A stretch of DNA of 64,000 nt from Undibacterium hunanense (GCF_014284335.1 NZ_JACOGF010000013.1:117061-181060), one strand, 5' to 3'. Positions 1-9,083 are shown, counted from the first letter of the stretch. The notes: generated by a model from the sequence alone, not told the origin. Program-made: numbers and translations.

Positions 1-22
1 TCATGAAAAGCAGGAGCTTGAT

Positions 23-826
23 ATGGTCGTCCCCAATGATCCAAACCAGAATTACCTGTTGGCAGCCTTGCTGGATGCTGAATTTAACCGCTTGTCACCT
101 TACCTTGAGCTGATCCCCATGCCCCTGGGGGATGTCTTGTATGAGTCGGGTGGCAAGTTGCAGTATGTGTATTTCCCGACGACGTCCATTGTTTCCCTGC
201 ATTATTTGCTGGAAAACGGTGGTTCGTCTGAAATTGCCGGTGTCGGTAATGAAGGATTGGTAGGTATTTCGCTTTTTATGGGCGGGGACTCCACGCCCAG
301 CCGGGCTGTGGTGCAGACCGGGGGATATGGGTATCGCCTCAAGTCGCAGATATTGATGGAAGAATTTAATCGTGCCGGGCCCGTATTGCGCTTGTTGCTG
401 CGCTATACGCAGGCATTGATTACCCAGATGTCGCAGACGGCGGTATGCAATCGCCATCATTCAGTGGAACAGCAATTGTGTCGCTGGCTGTTGCTGACCC
501 TGGACCGGGTGCCCACCAATGAACTGACAATCACGCAGGAATTGATTGCCAATATGCTTGGTGTACGGCGCGAGGGAGTGACTGAAGCTGCCGGCAAGTT
601 GCAGACCTATGGCTATATCCGCTACCGTCGAGGCCATATTACGGTCGTGGACCGGGGTGGGCTGGAAGAAAGTGTTTGTGAATGTTATGACGTGGTGAAG
701 AAAGAATTTGCCCGCCTTTTATGCGATGTCAGGCAGCGCCAGGGCGAGCCATCCGCGCTGAATACGGCAGTGTCTTTGCCGCAGGTACGCAAGTTGGGTG
801 TATTGGTGAGCCGTGTAGGTTTATGA
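23..826 (+). CDS. Crp/Fnr-family transcriptional regulator
   Basis: The 267-residue protein has the Crp/Fnr layout: an N-terminal beta-roll of the cyclic-nucleotide-binding type (about residues 15-130), a dimer helix (about 130-160) and a C-terminal winged helix-turn-helix (about 165-235, with ELIANMLGVRREGVTEAA as the recognition region). The arginine-serine phosphate-binding signature of true cAMP receptors is not visible in the roll, and no cysteine cluster of FNR type is present, so the ligand is unknown. The start is supported by AGGAG at 12-16, six bases before the ATG. Proteins of this subgroup often sit next to signalling genes; here the next gene is a receiver-PAS protein, but 128 bases separate them and co-transcription is not established. 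The upstream context lies outside the window. Confidence 0.85.
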   Translation: MVVPNDPNQNYLLAALLDAEFNRLSPYLELIPMPLGDVLYESGGKLQYVYFPTTSIVSLHYLLENGGSSEIAGVGNEGLVGISLFMGGDSTPSRAVVQTGGYGYRLKSQILMEEFNRAGPVLRLLLRYTQALITQMSQTAVCNRHHSVEQQLCRWLLLTLDRVPTNELTITQELIANMLGVRREGVTEAAGKLQTYGYIRYRRGHITVVDRGGLEESVCECYDVVKKEFARLLCDVRQRQGEPSALNTAVSLPQVRKLGVLVSRVGL

Positions 827-954
827 GATGGTGTTTTGATTTTTACCGGAATCAATAATAGCGACGTTGCTGTTTTCTTTCAGAAGAATCATGGGGCGCA
901 TCTCATGGCTATGAGTGAGTCAAGTCCTATAAATGAAATTTTTCGAAAGAATGT

Positions 955-1776
955 ATGCTGGATGCGGTTGAAATACTGAGTGCAAAGATCCTGATTGTAG
1001 ATGACCAGGAAGCTAACGTGGTGCTACTGGAGCAGATGCTGCTCAAGGCTGGATATACCGACGTCAGTTCGACCCTGGACCCGCAGGGGGTCGCTGTTTT
1101 GCATGCGGCACACCGGTATGATCTGATTTTACTGAATCTGCAAATGCCATCCATGGATGGTTTTGAAGTCATTGATTTGCTAAGAGAGCTAAAACAGGAA
1201 CCCTATTTGCCGGTATTGGTGGTCACTGCTGACACCAGCCAGCAAATGCAGGCCTTGCTCGCCGGTGTCAGGGATTTTGTCAGCGTGCCTTTTGATTTGA
1301 TTGTGGTGCAGACGCGCATACGCAATATGCTGGAAGTCAGGCTGTTATATCAAAAACTGGAAGCCAATAATCTGCGTCTGGAAGAACTGGTTCTGGAGCG
1401 CACGGCAGAATTGCGTGCCAGCGAAGCCAGGTTCAAAAGTTTTACCCAGTTGTCTACCGACTGTTATTGGGAGCAGGATGCCCAGGGCAATTTCACCAGT
1501 GTGTCTGGCCCGGTCTTTGAGATGCTGGGCATTGTAGACGACCAGATGCAGGGTATCTCGCCCGCCGGCTTGCCAGGCTGGAATGTGGAAGAGCATGCCC
1601 AACTGGATGCCAACATCAAAAACCGCCGCCCTTTTCTGGATTTCATTTATAGTCGCAAAAGGGAAGATGACAGCATGCAATATCTGCAGGTCAGTGGTGA
1701 ACCCATATTCGATGCTGCCAGCCGTTTTACCGGCTATCGCGGAATCGGTGTTGATATTACATTGAAACAGCGTTGA
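955..1776 (+). CDS. Degenerate receiver-PAS protein without an output domain
   Basis: A response-regulator receiver domain fills residues 10-125, a short coiled linker (about 125-155) follows, and a PAS domain with a PAC-like end (about 155-273) closes the protein. The acidic pair Asp16-Asp17 and the switch residue Thr91 are kept, but the phospho-acceptor Asp is Asn61 (AAT at 1135-1137, in LLNLQMPSMDG) and the conserved Lys of the usual SKPFD motif is Val111 (SVPFD). The protein stops right after the PAC motif (DITLKQR) with no histidine kinase, GGDEF, EAL or DNA-binding domain. It therefore probably cannot be phosphorylated in the standard way and may act as a sensor or protein-interaction module, or be a truncated remnant of a longer hybrid protein. 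ATG codons at 911 and 933 are in other frames, so 955 is the first usable start. Confidence 0.8.
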   Translation: MLDAVEILSAKILIVDDQEANVVLLEQMLLKAGYTDVSSTLDPQGVAVLHAAHRYDLILLNLQMPSMDGFEVIDLLRELKQEPYLPVLVVTADTSQQMQALLAGVRDFVSVPFDLIVVQTRIRNMLEVRLLYQKLEANNLRLEELVLERTAELRASEARFKSFTQLSTDCYWEQDAQGNFTSVSGPVFEMLGIVDDQMQGISPAGLPGWNVEEHAQLDANIKNRRPFLDFIYSRKREDDSMQYLQVSGEPIFDAASRFTGYRGIGVDITLKQR

Positions 1777-1897
1777 TATAGATCAGCTTACCCGGTTTGG
1801 CATATTGCACTATCAACTGATATGTCAGACCATACTGGGAAACTGCCCGGTCAGCGCTTTGTCGTCGTCATTTCTTGTCGTTATCTTACTTCTGTTC

Positions 1898-3184
1898 ATG
1901 ACTGATTCAACTTCTATCAAGGCGACACAGGCAGCAGAATCGTCCTGGCTGAAAAAACTGGGACCGGGCCTGATTACCGGTGCTGCAGATGATGACCCAA
2001 GCGGTATCGCCACATATTCTCAGGCGGGAGCGCAGTTTGGCTTCAATATGCTGTGGACTGTGCTGTTCACCTATCCATTGATGGTGGGCATACAGGTAGT
2101 CAGTGCCCGTATTGGCCGGGTCAGCGGCCATGGGCTGGCAACCAATATCCGTCGTCATTATCCTGCCTGGCTGTTATATGCCATTGTCAGTCTGCTGCTG
2201 ATTGCCAATACCATCAATATCGCAGCGGATGTTTCTGCCATGGGCGAAGCGCTGAAACTCTTGATCGGTGGCCAGGCGCACTGGTATGCGGTGGGTTTTG
2301 GCGTCATCTCTTTGCTGCTACAGGTGTTTGTGCCTTACCGGCGCTATGTGAGATTGTTGAAATGGTTGACCCTGGCTTTGCTGGCCTATGTGGCCACGGT
2401 GTTTGTGGTGCAGATACATTGGTCCCAGGTCATACAGAAAGCACTGTTGCCACAACTGTCGTGGAAACCGGAATATGTAACCACCGTGGTGGCCCTGTTT
2501 GGTACCACCATCAGTCCCTATCTGTTTTTCTGGCAAGCCTCGCAGGAAGTGGAAGAGATGGAAGGCGATCCCGCTGCGCGGCCATTGCTGGAAGCACCGG
2601 AGCAGGCAGCCGCGAATATGAAGCGCATCAAAATCGATACGTATATCGGCATGGCGTTTTCGAATCTGGTGGCTTTCTTTATTATTCTGACGACGGCCGT
2701 GACACTGAACATGCACGGCATCAGCGACATACAGACATCTGCCCAGGCCGCCATGGCCCTGCGCCCCATTGCCGGCGAATTTGCCTTCATGCTGTTCAGT
2801 GCGGGCATCATAGGTACCGGCTTGCTGGCCATACCGGTGCTGGCAGGGTCATCGGCATATGCCATGGCAGGGGCGTTCAAATGGAAGAATAGTCTCGAAC
2901 GTTCGCCCATGAATGCGAAGCAGTTTTACGCCATTATCGCGTTATCGACCGTGATTGGCATTGCACTGGGCTTTACCGCCATCGACCCCATCAAAGCCTT
3001 GTACTGGAGCGCTGTCATCAATGGCGTCATTTCTGTCCCCATCATGATAGTGATGATGCTGATGGCGGCAAGATCCGACATCATGGGACAGTTCGTCATT
3101 ACCCACAGATTGAAGATATTGGGCTGGCTGGCCACGTTGATGATGGCGATTGCAGTGATCGCCATGTTTGCCACCATGTTATAA
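1898..3184 (+). CDS. Nramp-family divalent metal transporter, divergent subgroup
   Basis: This is a polytopic inner-membrane protein with about eleven hydrophobic segments and the Nramp signature GPGLITGAADDDPSG at the N-terminus. I place the start at the ATG at 1898 (428 residues): it gives the normal short cytosolic N-terminus, while the longer frame from 1805 adds 31 residues of atypical hydrophobic sequence. In canonical Nramp/MntH proteins the first unwound helix carries DPGN and the sixth carries a methionine metal ligand in an MPH motif. Here the first reads DPSG and the sixth reads TTISPYLFFWQ, without that methionine. Metal preference can therefore not be taken from MntH, and Mg2+ or another hard cation is possible. 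It stands alone between the PAS gene and a minus-strand lipoprotein. Confidence 0.85.
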   Translation: MTDSTSIKATQAAESSWLKKLGPGLITGAADDDPSGIATYSQAGAQFGFNMLWTVLFTYPLMVGIQVVSARIGRVSGHGLATNIRRHYPAWLLYAIVSLLLIANTINIAADVSAMGEALKLLIGGQAHWYAVGFGVISLLLQVFVPYRRYVRLLKWLTLALLAYVATVFVVQIHWSQVIQKALLPQLSWKPEYVTTVVALFGTTISPYLFFWQASQEVEEMEGDPAARPLLEAPEQAAANMKRIKIDTYIGMAFSNLVAFFIILTTAVTLNMHGISDIQTSAQAAMALRPIAGEFAFMLFSAGIIGTGLLAIPVLAGSSAYAMAGAFKWKNSLERSPMNAKQFYAIIALSTVIGIALGFTAIDPIKALYWSAVINGVISVPIMIVMMLMAARSDIMGQFVITHRLKILGWLATLMMAIAVIAMFATML

Positions 3185-3241
3185 AGCCGGGCATCTATCG
3201 TGAATCAATCGTGCACCAATCGTGATAGCGCGAAGGGGCAT

Positions 3242-4006
3242 TCATTGATATCTGTTCCAGCGCATCAGGCGTTCGTCGGATGCTTCCTTGATCAGGTGTC
3301 TGGCTTTCAGACTGTCTTTTTCTACATGCTGACTACCGGTTTCCAGTTCCATGGCCAGTGCCTGGATGGCGACCGGGTATTCCAGTTCGGCAGATTCTTC
3401 CAGCCATTTTCTGGCCTGCAGCATATCCTGCTGTACGCCTTCACCGGCAGCATAGGCGTTCGACAGTAAAAACATGGCCTGGGCATTGCCTTGCTGGCTG
3501 GCGATGGTTAACCACTGGACCGAACCTGCCACATCTTGCCTTACACCTTGCCCGTATTTGGCCATGCGTGCCAGCATGAAGCTGGCTTTGCCATTTTTGT
3601 TTTTTGCTGCGGCTTCATACCATTTCCAGGCTTGCGCATAATTCTGTTTCAAACCCAGGCGTTCTTTGTAGTGGGCTTCTGCCAGTTGGAACTGTGCATG
3701 GTCATCGCCACCTTGCGCCGCTTTTTCCAGCCACAGCAGGGCGTCGGCGTAATGTGCTGGTGCGATGGAATAGGCCAGGCCCAGTTCACGCTGGGCGACC
3801 GGGTTGCCAGCTTGTGCCCATTGCGTCAGGGCTTGCAGCGCCGATGGTGATTGGGCATGCAGGGCCTGTATGCCAGCGGATTCGATTTCTGCATTGGCTG
3901 GGATGGTGGCAGTTGGCGTGCAGGCGTTCAAAAGAATCAGAACTGAGGCGGTCAGTGCATATCTTGCGTATCCGGTTTTACTCAGCTTGTACATGGTGGA
4001 TTGCAT
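3242..4006 (-). CDS. Sel1-repeat (TPR-like) lipoprotein
   Basis: The protein begins with a lipoprotein signal ending in LLNAC, so the mature form should be anchored by Cys in the outer or inner membrane facing the periplasm. The rest is four to five Sel1-like repeats of about 36 residues, recognisable from A-x-x-x-L-G-x-x-Y/M and W-x-x-x-A patterns (for example AQGGDDHAQFQLAEAHY, AAAKNKNGKASFMLARM, ASQQGNAQAMFLLSNAY). Such solenoids bind other proteins. I chose the ATG at 4004-4006; the frame extends to a TTG at 4016-4018, and another ATG lies at 3992-3994. None has a convincing ribosome-binding site. It lies downstream of the nucleotidase gene in the same direction, separated by a terminator hairpin, so it probably has its own promoter. 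No specific function can be assigned. Confidence 0.75.
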   Translation of the reverse strand: MQSTMYKLSKTGYARYALTASVLILLNACTPTATIPANAEIESAGIQALHAQSPSALQALTQWAQAGNPVAQRELGLAYSIAPAHYADALLWLEKAAQGGDDHAQFQLAEAHYKERLGLKQNYAQAWKWYEAAAKNKNGKASFMLARMAKYGQGVRQDVAGSVQWLTIASQQGNAQAMFLLSNAYAAGEGVQQDMLQARKWLEESAELEYPVAIQALAMELETGSQHVEKDSLKARHLIKEASDERLMRWNRYQ

Positions 4007-4030
4007 TATCGATTGCAAAAAGGTAGTGCC

Positions 4031-4063
4031 TGATGAAAACAGTACCTCCCGTGAGGGAGGTAC
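4031..4063 (-). terminator. Intrinsic terminator after the nucleotidase gene
   Basis: A perfect 9-bp stem (GTACCTCCC at 4042-4050 with GGGAGGTAC at 4055-4063) and a four-base loop lie 55 bases beyond the stop of the minus-strand nucleotidase gene. Read on the minus strand the hairpin is followed by TGTTTTC. The related motif CCTCCC...GGGAGG appears again in the nested insertion near 43152. Confidence 0.6.
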
Positions 4064-4118
4064 ACAGAGCTAAATCAGCGTAAAAAATAAAAGTAAAAAC
4101 TAAAAATAAAAAACTATT

Positions 4119-6200
4119 TTATTTACTTAAATCTATCGCGTATTTGGCAAAGCCGCTGGCATCCAGACCACCTTCTGCCTTGACACGACTCAGACCCAGG
4201 TTTTGAGCAACTGCCAGTTTGCCAGGCGCAGAACGCAAGATCACTGGACCTTTGGTATCGACTTTGACAAAGCTCCAGCTTTGGCCCAGGCCATTACCGG
4301 TGCTGGTGACTTTACCCTGTTTTTTCAGGAAATCGCTGACCACAGCCTGATTGGCATCTGGTGATTTGATGATGGTTTTACTGCCATCAATACCAGGGAA
4401 ATTACCGCCGCCGCCAGCACGATAATCATTCGTCGCGACGATGAAATCGTCAGTATCAGCGACCACCTTGCCTGCATACGTCAGGTTGACGATACGCTTG
4501 CCACCTGCTTGCGTCACATCGATCTGATACTTCAATGCATTGTTGTCAGCATAGAAGACATCGTAGTTGAAGATGGTTGAATACGATGGCACCAGGTCTT
4601 GCTCGGCTGTCAGTGCGGGGTCGATCTGGGCAAATTGTTTCGCTGCTGTTTCCAGCCAGTTTTTCAAATCCAGGCCCTTGATTTTGACTGCCTGCAAGTT
4701 GTTGTTGCCGTACAGGTAAAGGTCACCCGGATTGCGTACTTGCAGGCCAAATGGCGCTGCCGGCGTGGCATTGGGGGCGACATCCGTAAAGTCAGTAGGA
4801 CCGTTGCGGCCCGCCTTGAACGGCGCGCTACAAGAAATGACCGGGATGGATTTGTAGCTGGCTATCGTGGCATCGGTCGAATTGGCGATAAAGTTTTTCA
4901 CATAATCGATTTGTGCCTGGTTGACGATCTGGATAGCTGTCACATCACCAACCAGAGAGAAATAGGCAGACATCTGGAAGTCGGTCGTTGTGCCCAGCGG
5001 CTGGGTGGCATAGTTGATGGTGGCTTTGTGTTCAGTATCCACCAGTGGTGCAATCGACGCGTCTGCATCAACGATGTTGGTGCCATCCTTGTACTTGAAA
5101 CCGCGTGCTTCGACATTGGTCAGGTCTTTTTGCACGACCCATTTGCCGCCCTGGTATTTGAGTACCAGTTGTATGATGCCCAGGCGACGGCCCCAGCTTT
5201 GTGCCATGACTGCTGGCACGCCGTTGACCAGACCCTTGACGGAATCAACCTGTGCGGTTGGCAATGCAGCCAGCGAAGCGTCAATGGCAGGTGCGCCGAC
5301 TTCTTTACCTTTGGGGAAAATCAAATGAGAGTGACCCAGCATCAAGGCATCGATGCCTGTGGATGTCAGGTACAGGCTGCCGTTTTCCATTTTTGGGCTG
5401 TATGGCGACGCATCCAGGCCGCCATGTGACAGTGCTACGACCAGGTCAGCCCCTTTGCTGCGCATTTCAGGTATGTATTTGTTGGCGGATTCCTGCAAGC
5501 CATTCACCATGACCTTGCCTGCCAGGTATTTCTGATCCCAATCCATGATTTGTGGTGGGGCAAAGCCGATGATGCCGACATTGAGCTTGACGCTCATGCT
5601 GCTGCCGTCCGGTTTGGTGGCAGTGAATTGCTTGCCGACGATAGAGTAGGGATTGAAGATGGGTTTTTGGTTGACGGCACCGACTACATTGGACAATACC
5701 AATGGAAAGCTGGGTGAGCCGCAGGTGCCGGCTTTGCTGACATCGGGCAGGCCGAAATCCGTATTGGTAATCTGGCTCAGGAAATTCAAACCATAGTTAA
5801 ATTCATGATTGCCCATGCTGGCACCATCATATTTCAATGCATTCATGACCTTGTACACGGCCAGCGTACCGCTACAGGTTACTGGCGCTGCCAATGCCTG
5901 GTAGTCGCCCAGCAAGGTACCCTGAATGACATCGCCATCATCCAGCAGCACGTTATTCGGGTTTTCGGCACGTGCGCCATTGATCAGTGTTGCGGTTCTT
6001 TCCAGGCCAAGACTAGTATCTGCCTTCAGGCCATAGTAGTCATAGCTGAGTATGTTCTGGTGGATATCGGTGGTTTCCAGCAGGGCGACCTTGAGTATGG
6101 TTCCTTCCGGGACGGCATTCGGGTCAACCACAGGATTACTGCTGCTGCAACCGGCCAGCGCTATCGCTGCAACGGGTGGCAGCCAGGCAAATTTTTTCAT
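4119..6200 (-). CDS. cpdB: 2',3'-cyclic-nucleotide 2'-phosphodiesterase / 3'-nucleotidase lipoprotein
   Basis: The 693-residue protein carries a calcineurin-like metallophosphatase domain (about residues 30-330) with the metal-binding motifs ETTDIH, DDGDVIQG, GNHEFN, LSHGG and GHSH, followed by a 5'-nucleotidase C-terminal domain (about 400-640) with the substrate loop AGGGGNFPG. This pairing is that of CpdB/UshA enzymes, which hydrolyse 2',3'-cyclic nucleotides and 3'-nucleotides in the periplasm. The N-terminus is a lipoprotein signal ending LAGC followed by SSSNP, so this member is probably membrane-anchored whereas classical CpdB is soluble. I use the ATG at 6198-6200, preceded by AGAGAGAA, instead of the in-frame codon seven residues earlier. 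The gene reads away from the patatin-like gene and ends at a hairpin terminator. Confidence 0.88.
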   Translation of the reverse strand: MKKFAWLPPVAAIALAGCSSSNPVVDPNAVPEGTILKVALLETTDIHQNILSYDYYGLKADTSLGLERTATLINGARAENPNNVLLDDGDVIQGTLLGDYQALAAPVTCSGTLAVYKVMNALKYDGASMGNHEFNYGLNFLSQITNTDFGLPDVSKAGTCGSPSFPLVLSNVVGAVNQKPIFNPYSIVGKQFTATKPDGSSMSVKLNVGIIGFAPPQIMDWDQKYLAGKVMVNGLQESANKYIPEMRSKGADLVVALSHGGLDASPYSPKMENGSLYLTSTGIDALMLGHSHLIFPKGKEVGAPAIDASLAALPTAQVDSVKGLVNGVPAVMAQSWGRRLGIIQLVLKYQGGKWVVQKDLTNVEARGFKYKDGTNIVDADASIAPLVDTEHKATINYATQPLGTTTDFQMSAYFSLVGDVTAIQIVNQAQIDYVKNFIANSTDATIASYKSIPVISCSAPFKAGRNGPTDFTDVAPNATPAAPFGLQVRNPGDLYLYGNNNLQAVKIKGLDLKNWLETAAKQFAQIDPALTAEQDLVPSYSTIFNYDVFYADNNALKYQIDVTQAGGKRIVNLTYAGKVVADTDDFIVATNDYRAGGGGNFPGIDGSKTIIKSPDANQAVVSDFLKKQGKVTSTGNGLGQSWSFVKVDTKGPVILRSAPGKLAVAQNLGLSRVKAEGGLDASGFAKYAIDLSK

Positions 6201-6605
6201 ACATTCTCTCTGAATAAACATCGCATTGAATGAGCAATTAGGGGCGTCGTTGAAGCTGCTGGCTTAATTTGGTAAAAGCAAGGCAGGCAAGCCATACACG
6301 ACAAGTGCGCGATTATCATGACAAATTATGTCTATGGCATGACATACTATTAACGTAATACTGGGTATCATGAAATAATGATATTCATGGGGGTTAATTC
6401 GTTTTTCTTTTGTCTATATGCGCTGAAAGTAAGTAGGAAAATGTATCTGTTCAATAGAGGAATTGGAAGGAAGGTGATTGCTGAATTATTTCCTTACCAA
6501 TTTCTGTCGAACTTGCATGTGGGCATACGCCTTTTCCAAATATAATCTGGCACCTGTTATGCATTTTCAATTCCGTGTTTCCGGATTTCATTACCAAGCA
6601 AACTC
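6201..6605. other. Divergent intergenic region
   Basis: This 405-base AT-rich region separates the starts of the nucleotidase gene (minus) and the patatin-like gene (plus), so it should hold both promoters. The only ordered feature is a cluster of GACA/TGTC half sites: GACA at 6320-6323, TGTC at 6329-6332 (an inverted pair with five bases between) and GACA at 6341-6344. This could be an operator but the evidence is weak. No gene is seen. Confidence 0.3.
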
Positions 6606-7589
6606 ATGTCGCTTTCATTTCTGTTTTCTCCCCGTACTTTGATACCTGCTTCCACGGCTGCAAAACCTGCAAGCAAGCCGGTATGGAGACGTTTGTTTTT
6701 GTCTGCGCTGCTGATGGCAGGTATTAGTGCCTGTAACACTGCGCCACAACAGCCTGCTCCTGTGGTCGCACCGGCAATTCCAGTCGCCAAGACCCTCAAG
6801 CCCATACGCATAGGTCTGGCGCTGGGTGGTGGTGCTGCGCGTGGTTTTGCCCATATCGGCGTGATCAAGGCGCTGGAATCACAGGGCATCTTTGCTGATG
6901 TGATCGTCGGCACCAGTGCCGGCAGTGTGGTTGGTGCCATGTATGCGGCAGGCAATAACGGTTTTACCATGCAAAAAATGGCACTGGATATGGATGAGGC
7001 GACGATCTCTGACTGGTCTTTGCCACTGTTTTCCAAATCCAGCGGTGTCTTGAAGGGCGATGCCTTGCAGACCTATGTCAATCGTCTGGTTGTACAGGCA
7101 CCGATAGAAAAACTGCGCAAGCCTTTTGGTGCGGTGGCAACCGATCTGGCGACCGGGCATGCGGTACTTTTCCAGCGCGGTAATACCGGTGCTGCAGTGC
7201 GTGCGTCGTCAGCTGTGCCTGGCGTCTTTCAGCCGGTAAAAATCAATGATCGCCTGTACGTGGATGGTGGTCTGGTATCGCCGGTGCCGGTGCGTTTTGC
7301 TCGCGAAATGGGGGCCGATATTGTGATTGCCGTGAATATTTCTGCGCAACCAGAAGCGCTGGTATCCAACGGCACGCTGGATGTGCTGCTGCAAACCGTA
7401 GCCATTATGGGCCAAAGCATCAATCAGTTTGAATTGAAGCAGGCAGAAATCGTTATCCGGCCAGAGTTACCAGGCATGAAGGGAAATGATTTTGCCGGCA
7501 GGAACCTGGCGATACTGGCGGGTGAAAAAGCTGCCATGGCGATGATGCCAGAAATCAAACAGAAAATTAAGGCGATGCAGGAACGTTGA
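6606..7589 (+). CDS. Patatin-like phospholipase, RssA-type lipoprotein
   Basis: The 327-residue protein has a lipoprotein-like signal (arginine at about 28-29, hydrophobic stretch, then MAGISAC) and a complete bacterial patatin domain (about residues 65-300). The oxyanion glycine loop is LGGGAARGFAH, the nucleophile elbow is GTSAGS with Ser104, and the catalytic Asp is Asp220 in YVDGGLVSP. Patatin-like enzymes are lipid acyl hydrolases with a Ser-Asp dyad. The substrate is unknown; the lipid anchor suggests action at the periplasmic face of a membrane. It is transcribed alone and is followed by a hairpin terminator. Confidence 0.85.
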   Translation: MSLSFLFSPRTLIPASTAAKPASKPVWRRLFLSALLMAGISACNTAPQQPAPVVAPAIPVAKTLKPIRIGLALGGGAARGFAHIGVIKALESQGIFADVIVGTSAGSVVGAMYAAGNNGFTMQKMALDMDEATISDWSLPLFSKSSGVLKGDALQTYVNRLVVQAPIEKLRKPFGAVATDLATGHAVLFQRGNTGAAVRASSAVPGVFQPVKINDRLYVDGGLVSPVPVRFAREMGADIVIAVNISAQPEALVSNGTLDVLLQTVAIMGQSINQFELKQAEIVIRPELPGMKGNDFAGRNLAILAGEKAAMAMMPEIKQKIKAMQER

Positions 7590-7630
7590 TTGCAGGTTGG
7601 GGCTTGCGATTTGCTTGATTTTTGTTGATA

Positions 7631-7660
7631 GGGCGGAGCAATTGCTCTGCCCTTATTGTT
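7631..7660 (+). terminator. Intrinsic terminator after the patatin-like gene
   Basis: A 9-bp stem with one G-U pair (GGGCGGAGC at 7631-7639, GCTCTGCCC at 7644-7652, loop AATT) is followed by TTATTGTTT. It lies 41 bases past the stop codon and between convergent genes, so it could also serve the minus-strand NlpC gene, but the minus-side tail is poor in T. Confidence 0.6.
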
Positions 7661-7743
7661 TGTGCGCGGGTTTTTTGAGAGGTTTGGCTGCGCCTGATCT
7701 GGCGCGACAGATATAACCGGGAATTGTGGGTGATTGCGGTGAG

Positions 7744-8283
7744 TTACTTCGTTTCGTTTTCGTTGATACGGCGTGCACCATTGAAACGTTTTTTCCAGTA
7801 AGCGATGTCCATGCTTTCTACACGAACCTGGCCACCGGCTGAAGGGGAGTGGATGAACTTGTTGTCACCCAGATAAATGCCTACATGTGAAAAGCCGCGT
7901 TTGAGTGTGTTATAAAAAACCAGATCGCCCGGCTGTAAATCTTTTTGCTCTATCTGTTCACCAACACGGCTGATTTCTGCTGAGGTGCGGGGTAGATTGG
8001 CACCCAGTACATCCTTGAATACATAGCGTACAAAACCACTGCAATCCAGACCATTTTCCGGGGTGTTGCCACCGCGTTTGTAACGTATGCCCATCAAATC
8101 CATCGCTTTGACAGTCAGGTCAGAAGCACGTTGCTTGATTTCTTGCAGTTTCAGATAAGCGGTTGAAGATTCAGGGAAGGGATTGTCGGCGCTCCAGGCA
8201 GGGGGGACCGCTGCTGTGAGCAGCAATGTCGAGATAAGCACTAATTTGGCTTTCCTTTTTTGACTGGAAACGTTTATTAGCAT
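7744..8283 (-). CDS. NlpC/P60 (C40) cell-wall peptidase
   Basis: The 179-residue protein has an export signal (hydrophobic residues 14-31, cleavage likely after PPAWSA) and a single NlpC/P60 domain. The catalytic triad is visible: Cys81 in LDCSGFV, His133 in SHVGIYLG and His145 in FIHSPS. Enzymes of this family cut D-gamma-glutamyl-diaminopimelate or related bonds in peptidoglycan peptides in the periplasm. The size matches Spr/MepS-like single-domain enzymes. It is divergent from the next gene with a 238-base gap. No SH3 or other wall-binding domain is present. Confidence 0.85.
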   Translation of the reverse strand: MLINVSSQKRKAKLVLISTLLLTAAVPPAWSADNPFPESSTAYLKLQEIKQRASDLTVKAMDLMGIRYKRGGNTPENGLDCSGFVRYVFKDVLGANLPRTSAEISRVGEQIEQKDLQPGDLVFYNTLKRGFSHVGIYLGDNKFIHSPSAGGQVRVESMDIAYWKKRFNGARRINENETK

Positions 8284-8521
8284 CTTTGCACCTGGTTGGA
8301 AAAACCGGTCAACTGTAAGCGAACTTTAAAAAAATGTAAACCATTCGCGGAAATTTCTGGTCTGCAATTATTACCAAATGTAATTGCTGCTGATTTGCTG
8401 TTAATTTATTTGTTGCTTGGTTTGTTTGTTGATTTGATATCTGGAAATTGGTTAAAACTGTTTGTATACCTAAGCGCAATTGCTTGGCGTACAATCCGCT
8501 GACTTTATTTGAGAGGCAATT

Positions 8522-8929
8522 ATGCAAACAAAACCTGTGTTGACATTGGATGATGTTAAAAAGATCGCGGCCGCAGCAGAAGCAGAGGCCAAGGCGAATA
8601 ACTGGGCAGTGGTCATTGCGATTGTGGATGATGGTGGCCACTTGATGTGGTTGCAACGTCTGGATGGCGTGGCACCTATCTCTTCACACATTGCACCAGC
8701 GAAGGCGACTACAGCCGCCCTGGGCAAGCGTGAATCTAAAATTTATGAAGATATTATCAATAATGGACGTTTTTCCTTCATGCGCGCGCCAAATCTGGAT
8801 GGCATGCTGGAAGGCGGCGTGCCGATTTTTGCTGATGGACATTGCATAGGTGCAGTCGGTGTTTCTGGTGTGAAATCGGCGGAAGATGCGCAAATTGCCA
8901 AAGCTGGTATTGCTGCACTGGGCCTGTAA
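8522..8929 (+). CDS. GlcG/HbpS-family heme-degrading-like protein
   Basis: The 135-residue protein is a single GlcG/HbpS domain: an N-terminal helix (LTLDDVKKIAAAAEAEA), then the core with VVIAIVDDGGHLMWLQRLDG and the C-terminal GGVPIFADGHCIGAVGVSG. Proteins with this fold form oligomers; some bind heme and others lie in glycolate operons, and the biochemical role of most is unknown. GAGAGG at 8511-8516 supports the start. It appears to be a single-gene unit, ending before the carA promoter region. Confidence 0.8.
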   Translation: MQTKPVLTLDDVKKIAAAAEAEAKANNWAVVIAIVDDGGHLMWLQRLDGVAPISSHIAPAKATTAALGKRESKIYEDIINNGRFSFMRAPNLDGMLEGGVPIFADGHCIGAVGVSGVKSAEDAQIAKAGIAALGL

Positions 8930-9030
8930 TTTATATCAACTGACACATTCTTTTTGCGGAATGGCGGCAGGGACGGTTTCAAGAAATTAATTAGCGAACG
9001 CTCGTACACTATTGAGTTTGCAGATAATTT

Positions 9031-9071
9031 AACGGCCCATCAGGCATATCGCATTTGCCTGATGGGCCGTT
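9031..9071. repeat. Perfect 16-bp inverted repeat upstream of carA
   Basis: Arms at 9031-9046 and 9056-9071 are fully complementary (left arm AACGGCCCATCAGGCA) around a nine-base loop. It lies 101 bases after the GlcG-like gene and could end its transcript, but neither side has a clear T-run. Its right arm overlaps the -35 hexamer and the spacer of the proposed carA promoter, so a regulatory role is possible. Confidence 0.55.
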
Positions 9072-9083
9072 TCGCGCTATAAT
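9055..9083 (+). promoter_or_regulatory. Candidate sigma-70 promoter for carAB
   Basis: TTGCCT at 9055-9060 and a consensus TATAAT at 9078-9083 are separated by 17 bases. Transcription would begin near 9090 and leave a leader of about 145 bases before carA. I saw no clear attenuator in the leader. Confidence 0.55.
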
